Shown here one piece after another: positions 1 to 6,286 of a stretch of 13,236 nt of DNA (within the stretch, counting starts at the first letter, position 1; every line of letters begins with the position of its first letter). The position numbers and the translations under genes are program-made. Under the pieces are notes generated by a model. The model was not told the DNA's origin. It saw only the letters and a list, made by a program, of their open reading frames with translations, and ran no database searches. Origin of the DNA: Rhodospirillales bacterium (lineage in GTDB: Bacteria > Pseudomonadota > Alphaproteobacteria > SMXQ01); the NCBI GenBank assembly GCA_024638585.1, contig JAHEKA010000024.1, forward strand, positions 1 to 13,236, read 5' to 3'.

Positions 1-2865
1 GAGCCCCTCACACTGGGCAAGCCGGGTCCCGATGCCGGGCAGTTGACGGAAAAGACCTTAGTCACCGGTCCGGCCAAGACCATGCCGAGCAAAGCGGCGG
101 ATCCGGCCACATTGCCGGCAGGAGCGGCACCGCCGGCGAAGGCCGGCGCGCCGACCGATCTTGCCGCCAAGGCGTCTGCCGGGCCCGTTGCTAAGGCTGC
201 CGGCAAGGCCACTGCCCAGGCGCCTCCTAAATCATTGAAGGCGACCGCCCCGCCGCGTAAGGCTGTGGACCGGAACCCGATATCCCAAGGACGCCGGGCG
301 TCGGTTGGGAAGACGGCACCACCGGTGAGAGCAAAGCCTTCCATGCCGCGTCAACTTGACGTGGCTGCCGCGGCTTCTGGGTCGAAGGCGCGGTTTGGAA
401 TTCCGGTGGCTCTATCGCTCCAACCCCAGGAGGCCATTCTCCGTTTCAACTGGGAAGACCCGGTCGGTGCTGCCGTCTTCTTGCGCGGGGGGCATCTCTG
501 GGTGGTCTTCGATCGTCAGTCGGGGATGTCTTTTGAAGGCTGGGAAAAGACCAAGAGCAAAAAAGGCCGGGGCACGCGCCGAAGCCGTCGAGGTCGGCCT
601 TCATGGGCTGGCCGCCTGGGCCAGCCCTCCGGCAGAAAGGTGCCAGGCAATACGATTTTCAGGATGGCCCTCCCGCGAGGCATCGTGCCGAAGGTCGAAA
701 AGGAGGACCACACCTGGGTCGTCAGACTGGGCCAAGGTATCGAGCCCCCGGTCGCGGGAATTCCTGTCGAGGCACATTTTTCTCCGGTTGCGGGCGGTCG
801 TCTCCACCTCACGGTGCATAAGGCGGGTGCCGCGGCGGCGATCCGCGATCCGGAGGCCGGGGACCTGATCTGGGTGGTTCCGGTCAAGCAGCCGGGCAAG
901 GGAATCGGCCTGGGCCGGACCTTCGCCGAAGTGAAGCTTCTCCCCACCGCCCAAGGCATCGTGGGCCGGGCCCTCCGGGACGGGGTGGTCTTCAAGTCGC
1001 TCGGCCAGGGGGTTGAGATCACGGCGCCGGGCGGGCTCAGCCTTTCCGGCACCAACACGGCTGGACGCGTGGGGCGGCCAGCACTGACCCAGGGGCCCGG
1101 AGGCCGATCCGGGCGCCAGAGTTGGCTGTTCGAAATCGGTAAAATGCATCAGCCCAGCGGTGCTGCCTTTGCCCGTGCCAGCCACCAGTTTTTGGAGGCC
1201 GCTTATAAAGCCTCCCCATCGAGTCAGAGCCGCGCGAGATTGCGGTTGGCCCAGCTTTACTTCGCCAATGGTCGGTTCTCGGATGCCGCCGGCATTCTCC
1301 AGGTGATCCAGGCTGATGAGCCGGAATTCGTCAACGATCCGGTATTCCGGGCCTTGCGGGGCGCAAGCTACTTCTTCCGCGGGAATCTGAAGCGGGCACG
1401 ACGGGATCTGTTTCATACCAACCTTGATCCCTATAGTGAGATTTCCCTATGGCGCGGCGCCGTGGAGGCGGTCGACGGGAACTGGGCGGCAGCGTCGCGG
1501 ATGTTTTCCCGGGCCGAAGAGATCATCAGGTACTACCCGCGGGAGCTCCGTATCCGCTTCGGCTTGCTGGCGGCGGAAACGGCGCTGCATGTCGGCGACG
1601 TTGCCCTGATCAAGTACCATTTGGAGACGCTCAATAGCCTCAAGCCGGAGGCGTCTTTGCAGCCCCAACTGGATTTCCTGCACGGGCAGCTTTTCGCTCT
1701 GACACTGGACCCCGAAGGTGCCGTCGAGGCCTGGACCAAGGCGATAGAAGGGCCGGACCCCAAATTCAGGGTCCATGCCGCCTTGGCACGTACGGAAATG
1801 TTGCTCAAGCACCGCAAGATCACCTTGAATGAAGCGACCAAGGAATTGGAGAAACTCCGTTACACCTGGCGCGGTGATGATCTGGAATTCCGCGTCTTGA
1901 CGCGACTGGGTCGGGCCTACCTGGATGCCGGCGATTTCAAGAACGGGCTCCTCACTCTCAGGGACGCCGCGCGCCATTACCCCAAGAATCCGGGAACCGA
2001 TCGCGTTATCGACCGCATGCGCGCGGCGTTCGTGAAATTATATGTCGGCGGCAAGGCCGACAAAATGGCGCCCCTGGTGTCCCTCGCGCTGTATGACGAA
2101 TTCCGTGAATTGACCCCTTCGGGCAAGGTCGGGAATGACCTCATCGCCAAACTTGCCCGTCGCCTGGTCGGGGTGGATCTTCTGGACCGCTCCGCCCGGT
2201 TGCTCAAGCATCTGGTGGATGAAAGATTGACCGGCACCGATCGTCTGAAAGCTGCCAATCAACTCGCGCTTGTCTACCTTTTGGATCGGAAGCCAGATCT
2301 TGCGCTGTCGGTCTTGAGCGGTGAATTGCCGCCGGGCTTGGCGCCGAAAATAGCTGCCATGCGCCGCCATTTGAGGGCCCGTGCCCTGGGCGAGGTGGCG
2401 CGCTTCAAGGAGGCTCTGCAGCTTCTTAAGGGCGATACCTCGCGCGATGCGGAACTTCTGCGGGCGGAGCTCTACTGGCGGCTCAAGAATTGGGGCCCAG
2501 CGGCCAATGCCTATCAGGCGCTGGTTCGGTTGACCCCGGCAGGCAAGAAGGGCAAGAGCGAGGATATGCGTCAGCGCTACGTGCTGTCGCTTGCCATTTC
2601 AGTGGCGCTCTCTGGCGACGGGCGGCGGTTGGAGGCGGTACGCAAGGAATTCGCGGCGGAGATGGCGAAGGGGCGCTATCGCGATGCCTTCAACCTGGTG
2701 AGCGGCCAGTCCGGCCCGGTGCCCAACAACTACGAAGTCATCTCGCGCAAAGTGGCCGAGGTCGATCTTTTTCAGACCTTTATGAAGACCTATCGCGAAA
2801 AGCTATTGCCGCCACCGGCTGCGGCGAAGACATCCGACAAGAAGACACCGGCGGGCAAGGGCTAG
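1..2865 (+). CDS. TPR-repeat protein next to flagellar genes (5' end outside window)
   Basis: The frame is open from base 1. The TTG at 43 has no convincing ribosome site, so the true start probably lies upstream and this is the C-terminal 954 codons of a longer protein. Residues below count from the TTG. About 1-105 is low-complexity, rich in Ala, Pro and Lys. About 130-160 holds a beta-rich motif (RFNWEDPVGAAVFLRGG, then LWVVFDR) reminiscent of AMIN-like modules, followed by a strongly basic stretch at 169-199 and a second beta-rich part up to about 335. From about 375 to 840 there are helical TPR-like repeats, for example ARLRLAQLYFANGRFSDAA. The tail is Pro/Ala/Lys-rich. It converges with fliP, 42 bp between stops. 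Similar large TPR proteins occur beside flagellar genes in related bacteria, as I recall. A role as a scaffold or cell-envelope factor is inference, and I cannot name the function. Confidence 0.8.
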   Translation, partial: EPLTLGKPGPDAGQLTEKTLVTGPAKTMPSKAADPATLPAGAAPPAKAGAPTDLAAKASAGPVAKAAGKATAQAPPKSLKATAPPRKAVDRNPISQGRRASVGKTAPPVRAKPSMPRQLDVAAAASGSKARFGIPVALSLQPQEAILRFNWEDPVGAAVFLRGGHLWVVFDRQSGMSFEGWEKTKSKKGRGTRRSRRGRPSWAGRLGQPSGRKVPGNTIFRMALPRGIVPKVEKEDHTWVVRLGQGIEPPVAGIPVEAHFSPVAGGRLHLTVHKAGAAAAIRDPEAGDLIWVVPVKQPGKGIGLGRTFAEVKLLPTAQGIVGRALRDGVVFKSLGQGVEITAPGGLSLSGTNTAGRVGRPALTQGPGGRSGRQSWLFEIGKMHQPSGAAFARASHQFLEAAYKASPSSQSRARLRLAQLYFANGRFSDAAGILQVIQADEPEFVNDPVFRALRGASYFFRGNLKRARRDLFHTNLDPYSEISLWRGAVEAVDGNWAAASRMFSRAEEIIRYYPRELRIRFGLLAAETALHVGDVALIKYHLETLNSLKPEASLQPQLDFLHGQLFALTLDPEGAVEAWTKAIEGPDPKFRVHAALARTEMLLKHRKITLNEATKELEKLRYTWRGDDLEFRVLTRLGRAYLDAGDFKNGLLTLRDAARHYPKNPGTDRVIDRMRAAFVKLYVGGKADKMAPLVSLALYDEFRELTPSGKVGNDLIAKLARRLVGVDLLDRSARLLKHLVDERLTGTDRLKAANQLALVYLLDRKPDLALSVLSGELPPGLAPKIAAMRRHLRARALGEVARFKEALQLLKGDTSRDAELLRAELYWRLKNWGPAANAYQALVRLTPAGKKGKSEDMRQRYVLSLAISVALSGDGRRLEAVRKEFAAEMAKGRYRDAFNLVSGQSGPVPNNYEVISRKVAEVDLFQTFMKTYREKLLPPPAAAKTSDKKTPAGKG

Positions 2866-2907
2866 GATCGCAGCCCCGTTCCCTCGGCTATCCTGCACGC
2901 GCCGGCT

Positions 2908-3681
2908 TCATTGACCGAAGCTTTGGACCAGGCTGCCTGCGACCAGATACCAGCCGTCCACCAGGACGAAGAAGATCAGCTTGAAGGGCAGGGATATCAT
3001 CACAGGGGGCAGCATCAACATGCCCATCGACATCAGGACCGATGCCACGACCATGTCGATGATGAGGAAGGGCAGGAAGATCAGGAAACCGATTTCGAAC
3101 GCCCGGCGCAACTCGCTGATCATGAACGCCGGCACCAGAACCTTCAGCGGAGTCTGTTCCGCAATCTCGGGCGGTTCAATCTTAGCGAGCCTGAGGAACA
3201 GTCCGAGGTCCTGTTCTCGAACCTGACTCAACATGAACACACGGACCGGCGCCACGGTCTTGTCGAACGCTTCGGAACCCTGGATTTCTTCCGCGATCAG
3301 AGGGGCGATGCCGTCGTTGTAGGACTTCTCAAGAACCGGCGCCATGATGAAACCGGTCAAGAACAGCGCCAGGCTGACCAATACCATGTTGGGTGGTGTC
3401 TGTTGTGTGCCTAGCGCGGACCGCAAAAAGGAGAGCACCACGACAATCCGGGTAAACGAGGTGACCATGATGAGGATGGCGGGCGCCACCGACAACACGG
3501 TCAGCATTGCGATCAACTGGAGGATTCGGCCGGTGGAGGCACCGCTGCCGTCACCGAGGTCCAGACTGAGCGCCTGGGCACCGGCCGGGTTCGCGGCGCC
3601 TGCAACAAATATCAGACAAAGCCCCGCCAGGACCCACCATCCCCGGCGGTCGCGACGGAGCGCCAGACGGGGCATCTTCAT
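2908..3681 (-). CDS. fliP: Flagellar export gate protein FliP
   Basis: FliP is a core inner-membrane subunit of the flagellar type III export gate. In known systems five copies assemble with FliQ and FliR into the helical pore. The 257-residue product is close to the usual length. Residues 1-35 look like the cleavable signal peptide typical of FliP: basic MKMPRLALRRDRR, a hydrophobic core, then ANPAGA before QALSL. Family hallmarks follow: the region around SFTRIVVVLSFLRSALGTQQ (about 75-94), the periplasmic segment with FMLSQVREQDLGLFLRLA, and the C-terminal membrane segments around FLIIDMVVASVLMSMGM. The ATG lies in an ATGA overlap with the fliO stop, which supports this start and translational coupling. 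It is the last gene of the minus-strand run and converges with the TPR gene. Confidence 0.97.
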   Translation of the reverse strand: MKMPRLALRRDRRGWWVLAGLCLIFVAGAANPAGAQALSLDLGDGSGASTGRILQLIAMLTVLSVAPAILIMVTSFTRIVVVLSFLRSALGTQQTPPNMVLVSLALFLTGFIMAPVLEKSYNDGIAPLIAEEIQGSEAFDKTVAPVRVFMLSQVREQDLGLFLRLAKIEPPEIAEQTPLKVLVPAFMISELRRAFEIGFLIFLPFLIIDMVVASVLMSMGMLMLPPVMISLPFKLIFFVLVDGWYLVAGSLVQSFGQ

Positions 3682-3989
3682 GGCTTGTCTCCCACCAGCC
3701 GCGGGGTGGCCGCGGCGGCGGATTGTGTCTCAACTCCGGTCTCGATGACGGTTTCCGAGTTGGGGCCGAGAAGGATCAGATGTTCCATCTCATCGCGCCG
3801 GACCAGAACCAGCCGCCGCTTGGCGTCGATGTTGCGGAATTCGACGATGTCGAGCCGGCCCGACCGAGGTGCCATCATCGGTAATTTCTGGCCCAGGGCA
3901 AACCGCCGGTAGGCCCAGGCGAGCAACCCGATAAGGGCGAGCACAAATATCAGCGCCAGGATGAACTGGACGTAATTGGCGAGGTCCAT
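3678..3989 (-). CDS. fliO: Flagellar export gate assembly protein FliO
   Basis: FliO is a small bitopic membrane protein that helps FliP assemble in the flagellar export gate. The 103-residue product has one clear membrane segment (about 8-26, VQFILALIFVLALIGLLAW). A basic YRRF follows, then the family's cytoplasmic pattern: RLDIVEFRNIDAKRRLVLVR and EHLILLGPNSETVIETGV. It lies directly before fliP with a 4 bp ATGA overlap, the classic fliO-fliP order. An AGGGGAAG purine run lies upstream of the ATG, though farther than ideal, and 58 bp separate it from the preceding gene. The sequence is divergent, as usual for FliO, but topology and position make the call firm. Confidence 0.92.
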   Translation of the reverse strand: MDLANYVQFILALIFVLALIGLLAWAYRRFALGQKLPMMAPRSGRLDIVEFRNIDAKRRLVLVRRDEMEHLILLGPNSETVIETGVETQSAAAATPRLVGDKP

Positions 3990-4047
3990 GGCGCTTCGGT
4001 TCTTCCCCTATGCCCCTCCGGTTTGTCCCGGGGGCGCGAAATTCAGA

Positions 4048-4395
4048 TCAGGTTGAGGACTTCGTGCCCGTAGGGCGTGAGGTATAGGCGCTGGCGGCAT
4101 TGCCGTGTTGGGACAGGGAACGGAGCGCCCCGGTCAGCTCGCGGTGGCGTTCTCCCATGGTTTCGGCAAGCCGGTTGAGTTCTTCCATGAGCCCAAGAAG
4201 GACCGGCTGGACTTTCTTGGCCGCTGCCGCATCAAGACCGGTCATGCGGGTGCAAAGTTCACCGACCTCGTTTTCCAGAGGCTGGATATTGATGATCTGG
4301 CCGTCGTCGATCAGGTCGCGCGCGGCGGCGACGACGTCACTCACCCGGGCAATGTCCTCAAGTAGGGTATCGAGCTGCTCCATGACGGCGCTCAC
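4048..4395 (-). CDS. Putative FlgN/FliT-like flagellar export chaperone
   Basis: The 115-residue protein is predicted to be almost all helical. It begins with SAVMEQLDTLLEDIARVSDVV and has heptad-like helices to about residue 95 (LMEELNRLAETMGERHRELTGALRSL), then an Ala/Ser/Thr-rich disordered tail (NAASAYTSRPTGTKSST). Size, helix-rich make-up and a flexible tail fit the FlgN/FliT class of export chaperones, which keep filament-junction or cap proteins soluble. No diagnostic residue proves it. The chosen start is a GTG overlapping the stop of the upstream FlhB-C gene (GTGA), with AGGA six bases before it. An ATG four codons in is the alternative. It sits between the FlhB-C gene and fliO on the same strand, so a flagellar role is likely from context. 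Confidence 0.5.
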   Translation of the reverse strand: MSAVMEQLDTLLEDIARVSDVVAAARDLIDDGQIINIQPLENEVGELCTRMTGLDAAAAKKVQPVLLGLMEELNRLAETMGERHRELTGALRSLSQHGNAASAYTSRPTGTKSST

Positions 4396-4757
4396 CCGTT
4401 ATCCTGCGGCCGGGGTCCCGGCGTCTCGTCGGCTGACGCCCTGTAGACGTAGGACAAAATCTCGGCGACTGCTGCCAGGGCGGTCAGCGGGATTTCGCTA
4501 TCGACGTCGATGGCAGCAAGGACTTCAGCCAGATCGCCGTCCTCGCGCACCTTGATCCCGCGTGCGAAGGCGATTTCAAGGATCTGTCGGGCCACCGCCC
4601 CTTCGCCGGAAGCGATGACCGTGGGGAGGTGCTCTGCGTCCGGTTGATGCTGCAGTGCAACAGCCACTTCGCGCCGCTTCGGCGAATCCTCGCCGCTCGC
4701 CGCGCCGGTGTTGCCGGCGGATGGGTCGCTGTCCTGATGATCGGCGTTTGGGCTCAC
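4392..4757 (-). CDS. Stand-alone FlhB cytoplasmic-domain paralogue (FlhX/YlqH type)
   Basis: A 121-residue soluble protein. Residues 1-27 are a polar, probably disordered lead. Residues 31-106 align with the C-terminal domain of the FlhB encoded in this window (its residues 275-351) with a single one-residue gap. Shared positions include AVAL, the P.V.A.G pattern, VA..I.E.A, LA..L, IP and AVAE..YV. It lacks FlhB's membrane part and the NPTH self-cleavage site: residues 27-30 read KRRE where NPTH would align. Known relatives (H. pylori FlhX, Bacillus YlqH) can stand in for the cleaved FlhB C-terminal fragment in export, so a role in substrate specificity or export efficiency is inferred. The start is GTG with AAAGGAA seven bases before it. 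It overlaps the next gene by 4 bp and follows csrA by 142 bp. Confidence 0.88.
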   Translation of the reverse strand: MSPNADHQDSDPSAGNTGAASGEDSPKRREVAVALQHQPDAEHLPTVIASGEGAVARQILEIAFARGIKVREDGDLAEVLAAIDVDSEIPLTALAAVAEILSYVYRASADETPGPRPQDNG

Positions 4758-4803
4758 GCGCAGTTCCTTTTGCGATTCGCGCGTCCTGCGCGTTCCTGCA
4801 AAT

Positions 4804-4820
4804 GCGCGCCTCCTGCGCGC
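4804..4820 (-). promoter_or_regulatory. GC hairpin with AGGAG in the loop, leader of the FlhB-C gene
   Basis: On the minus-strand RNA this reads GCGCGC, loop AGGAG, GCGCGC: a perfect 6 bp GC stem with a 5-base loop that exposes a Shine-Dalgarno-like GGA. It lies 47 bases before the GTG at 4757, just downstream of csrA. GGA in a hairpin loop is the form preferred by CsrA. The regulatory role is inference. Confidence 0.35.
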
Positions 4821-4850
4821 GGGCCACGCACGGAGTCTGGTTGAGTATGC

Positions 4851-4865
4851 TTAAGGAATGTTTAA
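4851..4865. promoter_or_regulatory. CtrA-type box, exact TTAA-N7-TTAA
   Basis: The bases TTAAGGAATGTTTAA match the full CtrA consensus TTAA-N7-TTAA exactly. The site lies between csrA and the FlhB-C/chaperone/fliO/fliP run, about 94 bases upstream of the first start, which suits control of that operon. CtrA control of flagellar genes is established in alphaproteobacteria. That this particular box is used is inferred. Confidence 0.55.
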
Positions 4866-4899
4866 TACGGGGCGCTTCAGATCAGCGACCCGGGGCTTG

Positions 4900-5145
4900 T
4901 CAGTCGGATTTTGACTCCGGTGCGGCCGAAGACGGCGGCAGGATATCGCTGACGCTTTCTACGCTGGCGGCGGCGGCCCGATTTTCCTCCTGAATTCGTT
5001 CGTAAATCTCGCGCCGTAAGACACTGATATCAGGTGGAAAAGTGAAGCCAAGTTTGATGGATTTGCCGCGAACTTCGACCACCGTCACCTCGACATTGTC
5101 GTTGATGATGACCGATTCGCCAATCTTGCGGGTGAGATAAAGCAT
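4900..5145 (-). CDS. csrA: Carbon storage regulator CsrA
   Basis: CsrA is a small dimeric RNA-binding protein. It binds GGA motifs, often in hairpin loops near ribosome sites, and changes translation or stability of mRNAs, including flagellar ones. The 81-residue product opens with the invariant MLYLTRKIGESVIINDNVEVTVVEV pattern, shown here only in part: MLYLTRKIGES, then IINDNVEVTVVEV. It continues with KSIKLGFTFP, VLRREIYERIQEEN, and a Ser/Ala-rich tail after about residue 60 that is longer than in E. coli CsrA. The RNA-binding strand start (LTRK) and the later VLRREI motif are both intact. The start has AGGGA five bases upstream, and that stretch is itself a possible CsrA site. It is divergent from flgB and lies upstream of the minus-strand flagellar genes. 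Confidence 0.96.
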   Translation of the reverse strand: MLYLTRKIGESVIINDNVEVTVVEVRGKSIKLGFTFPPDISVLRREIYERIQEENRAAAASVESVSDILPPSSAAPESKSD

Positions 5146-5169
5146 GTTTGTCCCTACCTAGAACCTCTT

Positions 5170-5200
5170 CCGGCCTCTGGCCGGGCGCAGGGGCCTGCGC
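5170..5200 (-). promoter_or_regulatory. csrA: Two tandem perfect hairpins in the csrA leader
   Basis: Bases 5185-5200 (GCGCAG, four-base loop, CTGCGC) and 5170-5184 (CCGGCC, three-base loop, GGCCGG) form two adjacent perfect 6 bp stems. They end 25 bases before the csrA start, so they would be in the csrA mRNA leader if the promoter lies further upstream. Neither is followed by a T-run on the minus strand, which argues against a terminator. A leader-structure role is inferred. Confidence 0.4.
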
Positions 5201-5234
5201 TGTGTCGAAGACGCATAAAATTTGTCTCAGTTTT

Positions 5235-5249
5235 TTTACATTTCCTTAA
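5235..5249. promoter_or_regulatory. CtrA-like box (TTTA-N7-TTAA) in the csrA-flgB divergent region
   Basis: TTTACATTTCCTTAA matches TTAA-N7-TTAA with one base changed. It closely resembles the exact box at 4851-4865 read on the minus strand (both hold CATT.CCTTAA-like cores). It lies about 146 bases before flgB and 90 before csrA, so it could serve either promoter. A near-symmetric inverted repeat, TTTGTC (5221-5226) and GACAAA (5260-5265), flanks it. Confidence 0.42.
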
Positions 5250-5394
5250 TAGCACAGGGGACAAACTAGCACATCTTTTCGGAAAGCCCAGAGCCCGGGT
5301 GTCTTACAGGGCGCATTAGGTTTGGATCGGGACCATGTAGGCCCATCCCAGTCCACCCCGCCAGGATGGCGCAACCGGAGTCACGCGGTAAGCG

Positions 5395-5805
5395 ATGGAT
5401 TTCGGCAAGCTGCCCCTTTTTTCACTGATGTCTCAGCGTATGTCGTGGTTGGGAAAGCGCCAGCAGGTGCTCGCCCACAATATCGCCAACGCAAATACCC
5501 CTGGTTATCGCGCCCAGGACGTCAAGGAACCGACCTTCAAGGAAATGATGAAAGGTTCCGCCCCAAGCAACGTGAGGATGGCCGTCACCCATGTCAGTCA
5601 CATGGGCGACGGTCAGCCCGCGCCCGAAGTCTTCAAAGTCGTGGAGGACCGGGATGCAGAGGTGGCGCTGACGGGGAATTCGGTCACCCTGGAGGACCAG
5701 GTGACCAAGGTGGCGAAGGCGGCGATGGACCATCAGGTGACCGTCAATCTGTATCGGAAGCACATTTCCATGATCAAGATGGCGTTGGGCAGGCCCGGCA
5801 CCTAA
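5395..5805 (+). CDS. flgB: Flagellar proximal rod protein FlgB
   Basis: FlgB is one of the proximal rod subunits of the basal body, exported early and placed on the FliE/MS-ring base in the periplasm. The 136 residues match the usual length. The N-terminal rod signature is clear: RQQVLAHNIANANTPGYRAQD at about 22-42, here broken as QVLAHNIANANTPGYRA. The C-terminal helix (about 98-132: DQVTKVAKAAMDHQVTVNLY, then KHISMIKMALG) is the coiled segment that pairs with the N-terminal helix. The ATG at 5395 has only a weak ribosome site (GGTAAG). It is the first gene of the plus-strand run flgB-flgC-fliE-fliQ-fliR-flhB, starting 249 bp from divergent csrA. A long alternative frame across it is a shadow. 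Confidence 0.96.
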   Translation: MDFGKLPLFSLMSQRMSWLGKRQQVLAHNIANANTPGYRAQDVKEPTFKEMMKGSAPSNVRMAVTHVSHMGDGQPAPEVFKVVEDRDAEVALTGNSVTLEDQVTKVAKAAMDHQVTVNLYRKHISMIKMALGRPGT

Positions 5806-5852
5806 CGTGATCTTGGCGGGAATACAGTCGCAGGACCTAGAGGCGTAACAGT

Positions 5853-6263
5853 ATGGATATTCTCAAGGCGATGAAATTGGCAAGTGCCGGCATGCAGGCC
5901 CAATCGACGCGCATGCGGGTGGTTGCGGAAAACCTGGCCAATGCCGACACCCGTCCCGATAAACCCGGAATGGACCCCTACCGGCGCAAAGTGATTACCT
6001 TCAAGAACACCTTGGACCGCGCGCTGGGCGTCGACCGGGTAAAGGTGGATCGCATCAGGGCGGACCGGACGGAATTCGACAAGAAATACGATCCTGGTCA
6101 TCCTGCCGCCGATGAAAAAGGCTATGTGCAGGTGCCGAACGTCAAGACGATGATTGAGATGATGGACCTGAAGGAAGCGCAGCGGTCGTTCGAGGCCAAC
6201 CTCACGGTAATCCAGGCGGCCAAGTCGATGCTCCAGAAAACCATCGAATTGCTGCGAGTCTAG
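5853..6263 (+). CDS. flgC: Flagellar proximal rod protein FlgC
   Basis: FlgC is a proximal rod subunit that stacks with FlgB, FlgF and FliE in the basal body. The 136-residue protein has the rod-family N terminus: ASAGMQAQSTRMRVVAENLA, then NADTRP and PYRRKVITF at about 42-50. The C-terminal helix MMDLKEAQRSFEANLTVIQA runs on to KSMLQKTIELLRV. It lies 47 bp after flgB, with a modest purine site (AGAGGCG) before the ATG, and 23 bp before fliE. The order flgB-flgC-fliE is standard. No defects are seen. Confidence 0.97.
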   Translation: MDILKAMKLASAGMQAQSTRMRVVAENLANADTRPDKPGMDPYRRKVITFKNTLDRALGVDRVKVDRIRADRTEFDKKYDPGHPAADEKGYVQVPNVKTMIEMMDLKEAQRSFEANLTVIQAAKSMLQKTIELLRV

Positions 6264-6286
6264 AGCCCGTCTGAAGGGAGGACCCC

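Noticed and set aside
516..1416. Long minus-strand frames across the TPR gene (to 1058 and 1416)
   Set aside because: Antisense shadows of a GC-rich gene. There is no ribosome site or family resemblance.
2905..2921. GCTTC/GAAGC hairpin between the TPR gene and fliP as a terminator
   Set aside because: The stem is only 5 bp with a 7-base loop and no real T-run, and it overlaps the fliP coding end.
2911..3414. Plus-strand frame opposite fliP
   Set aside because: The product is a Gln/Glu/His/Asp-rich antisense shadow. fliP on the minus strand is unmistakable.
5266..5394. Sigma-54 promoter before flgB
   Set aside because: I found no TGGC-N8-TTGC-like pair with correct spacing. TGGCGCAACC near 5367 lacks the second element.
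5322..5810. 162-codon plus-strand frame across flgB
   Set aside because: It is out of frame with FlgB, begins at TTG and is Gly/Arg-rich, the usual overlap artefact.
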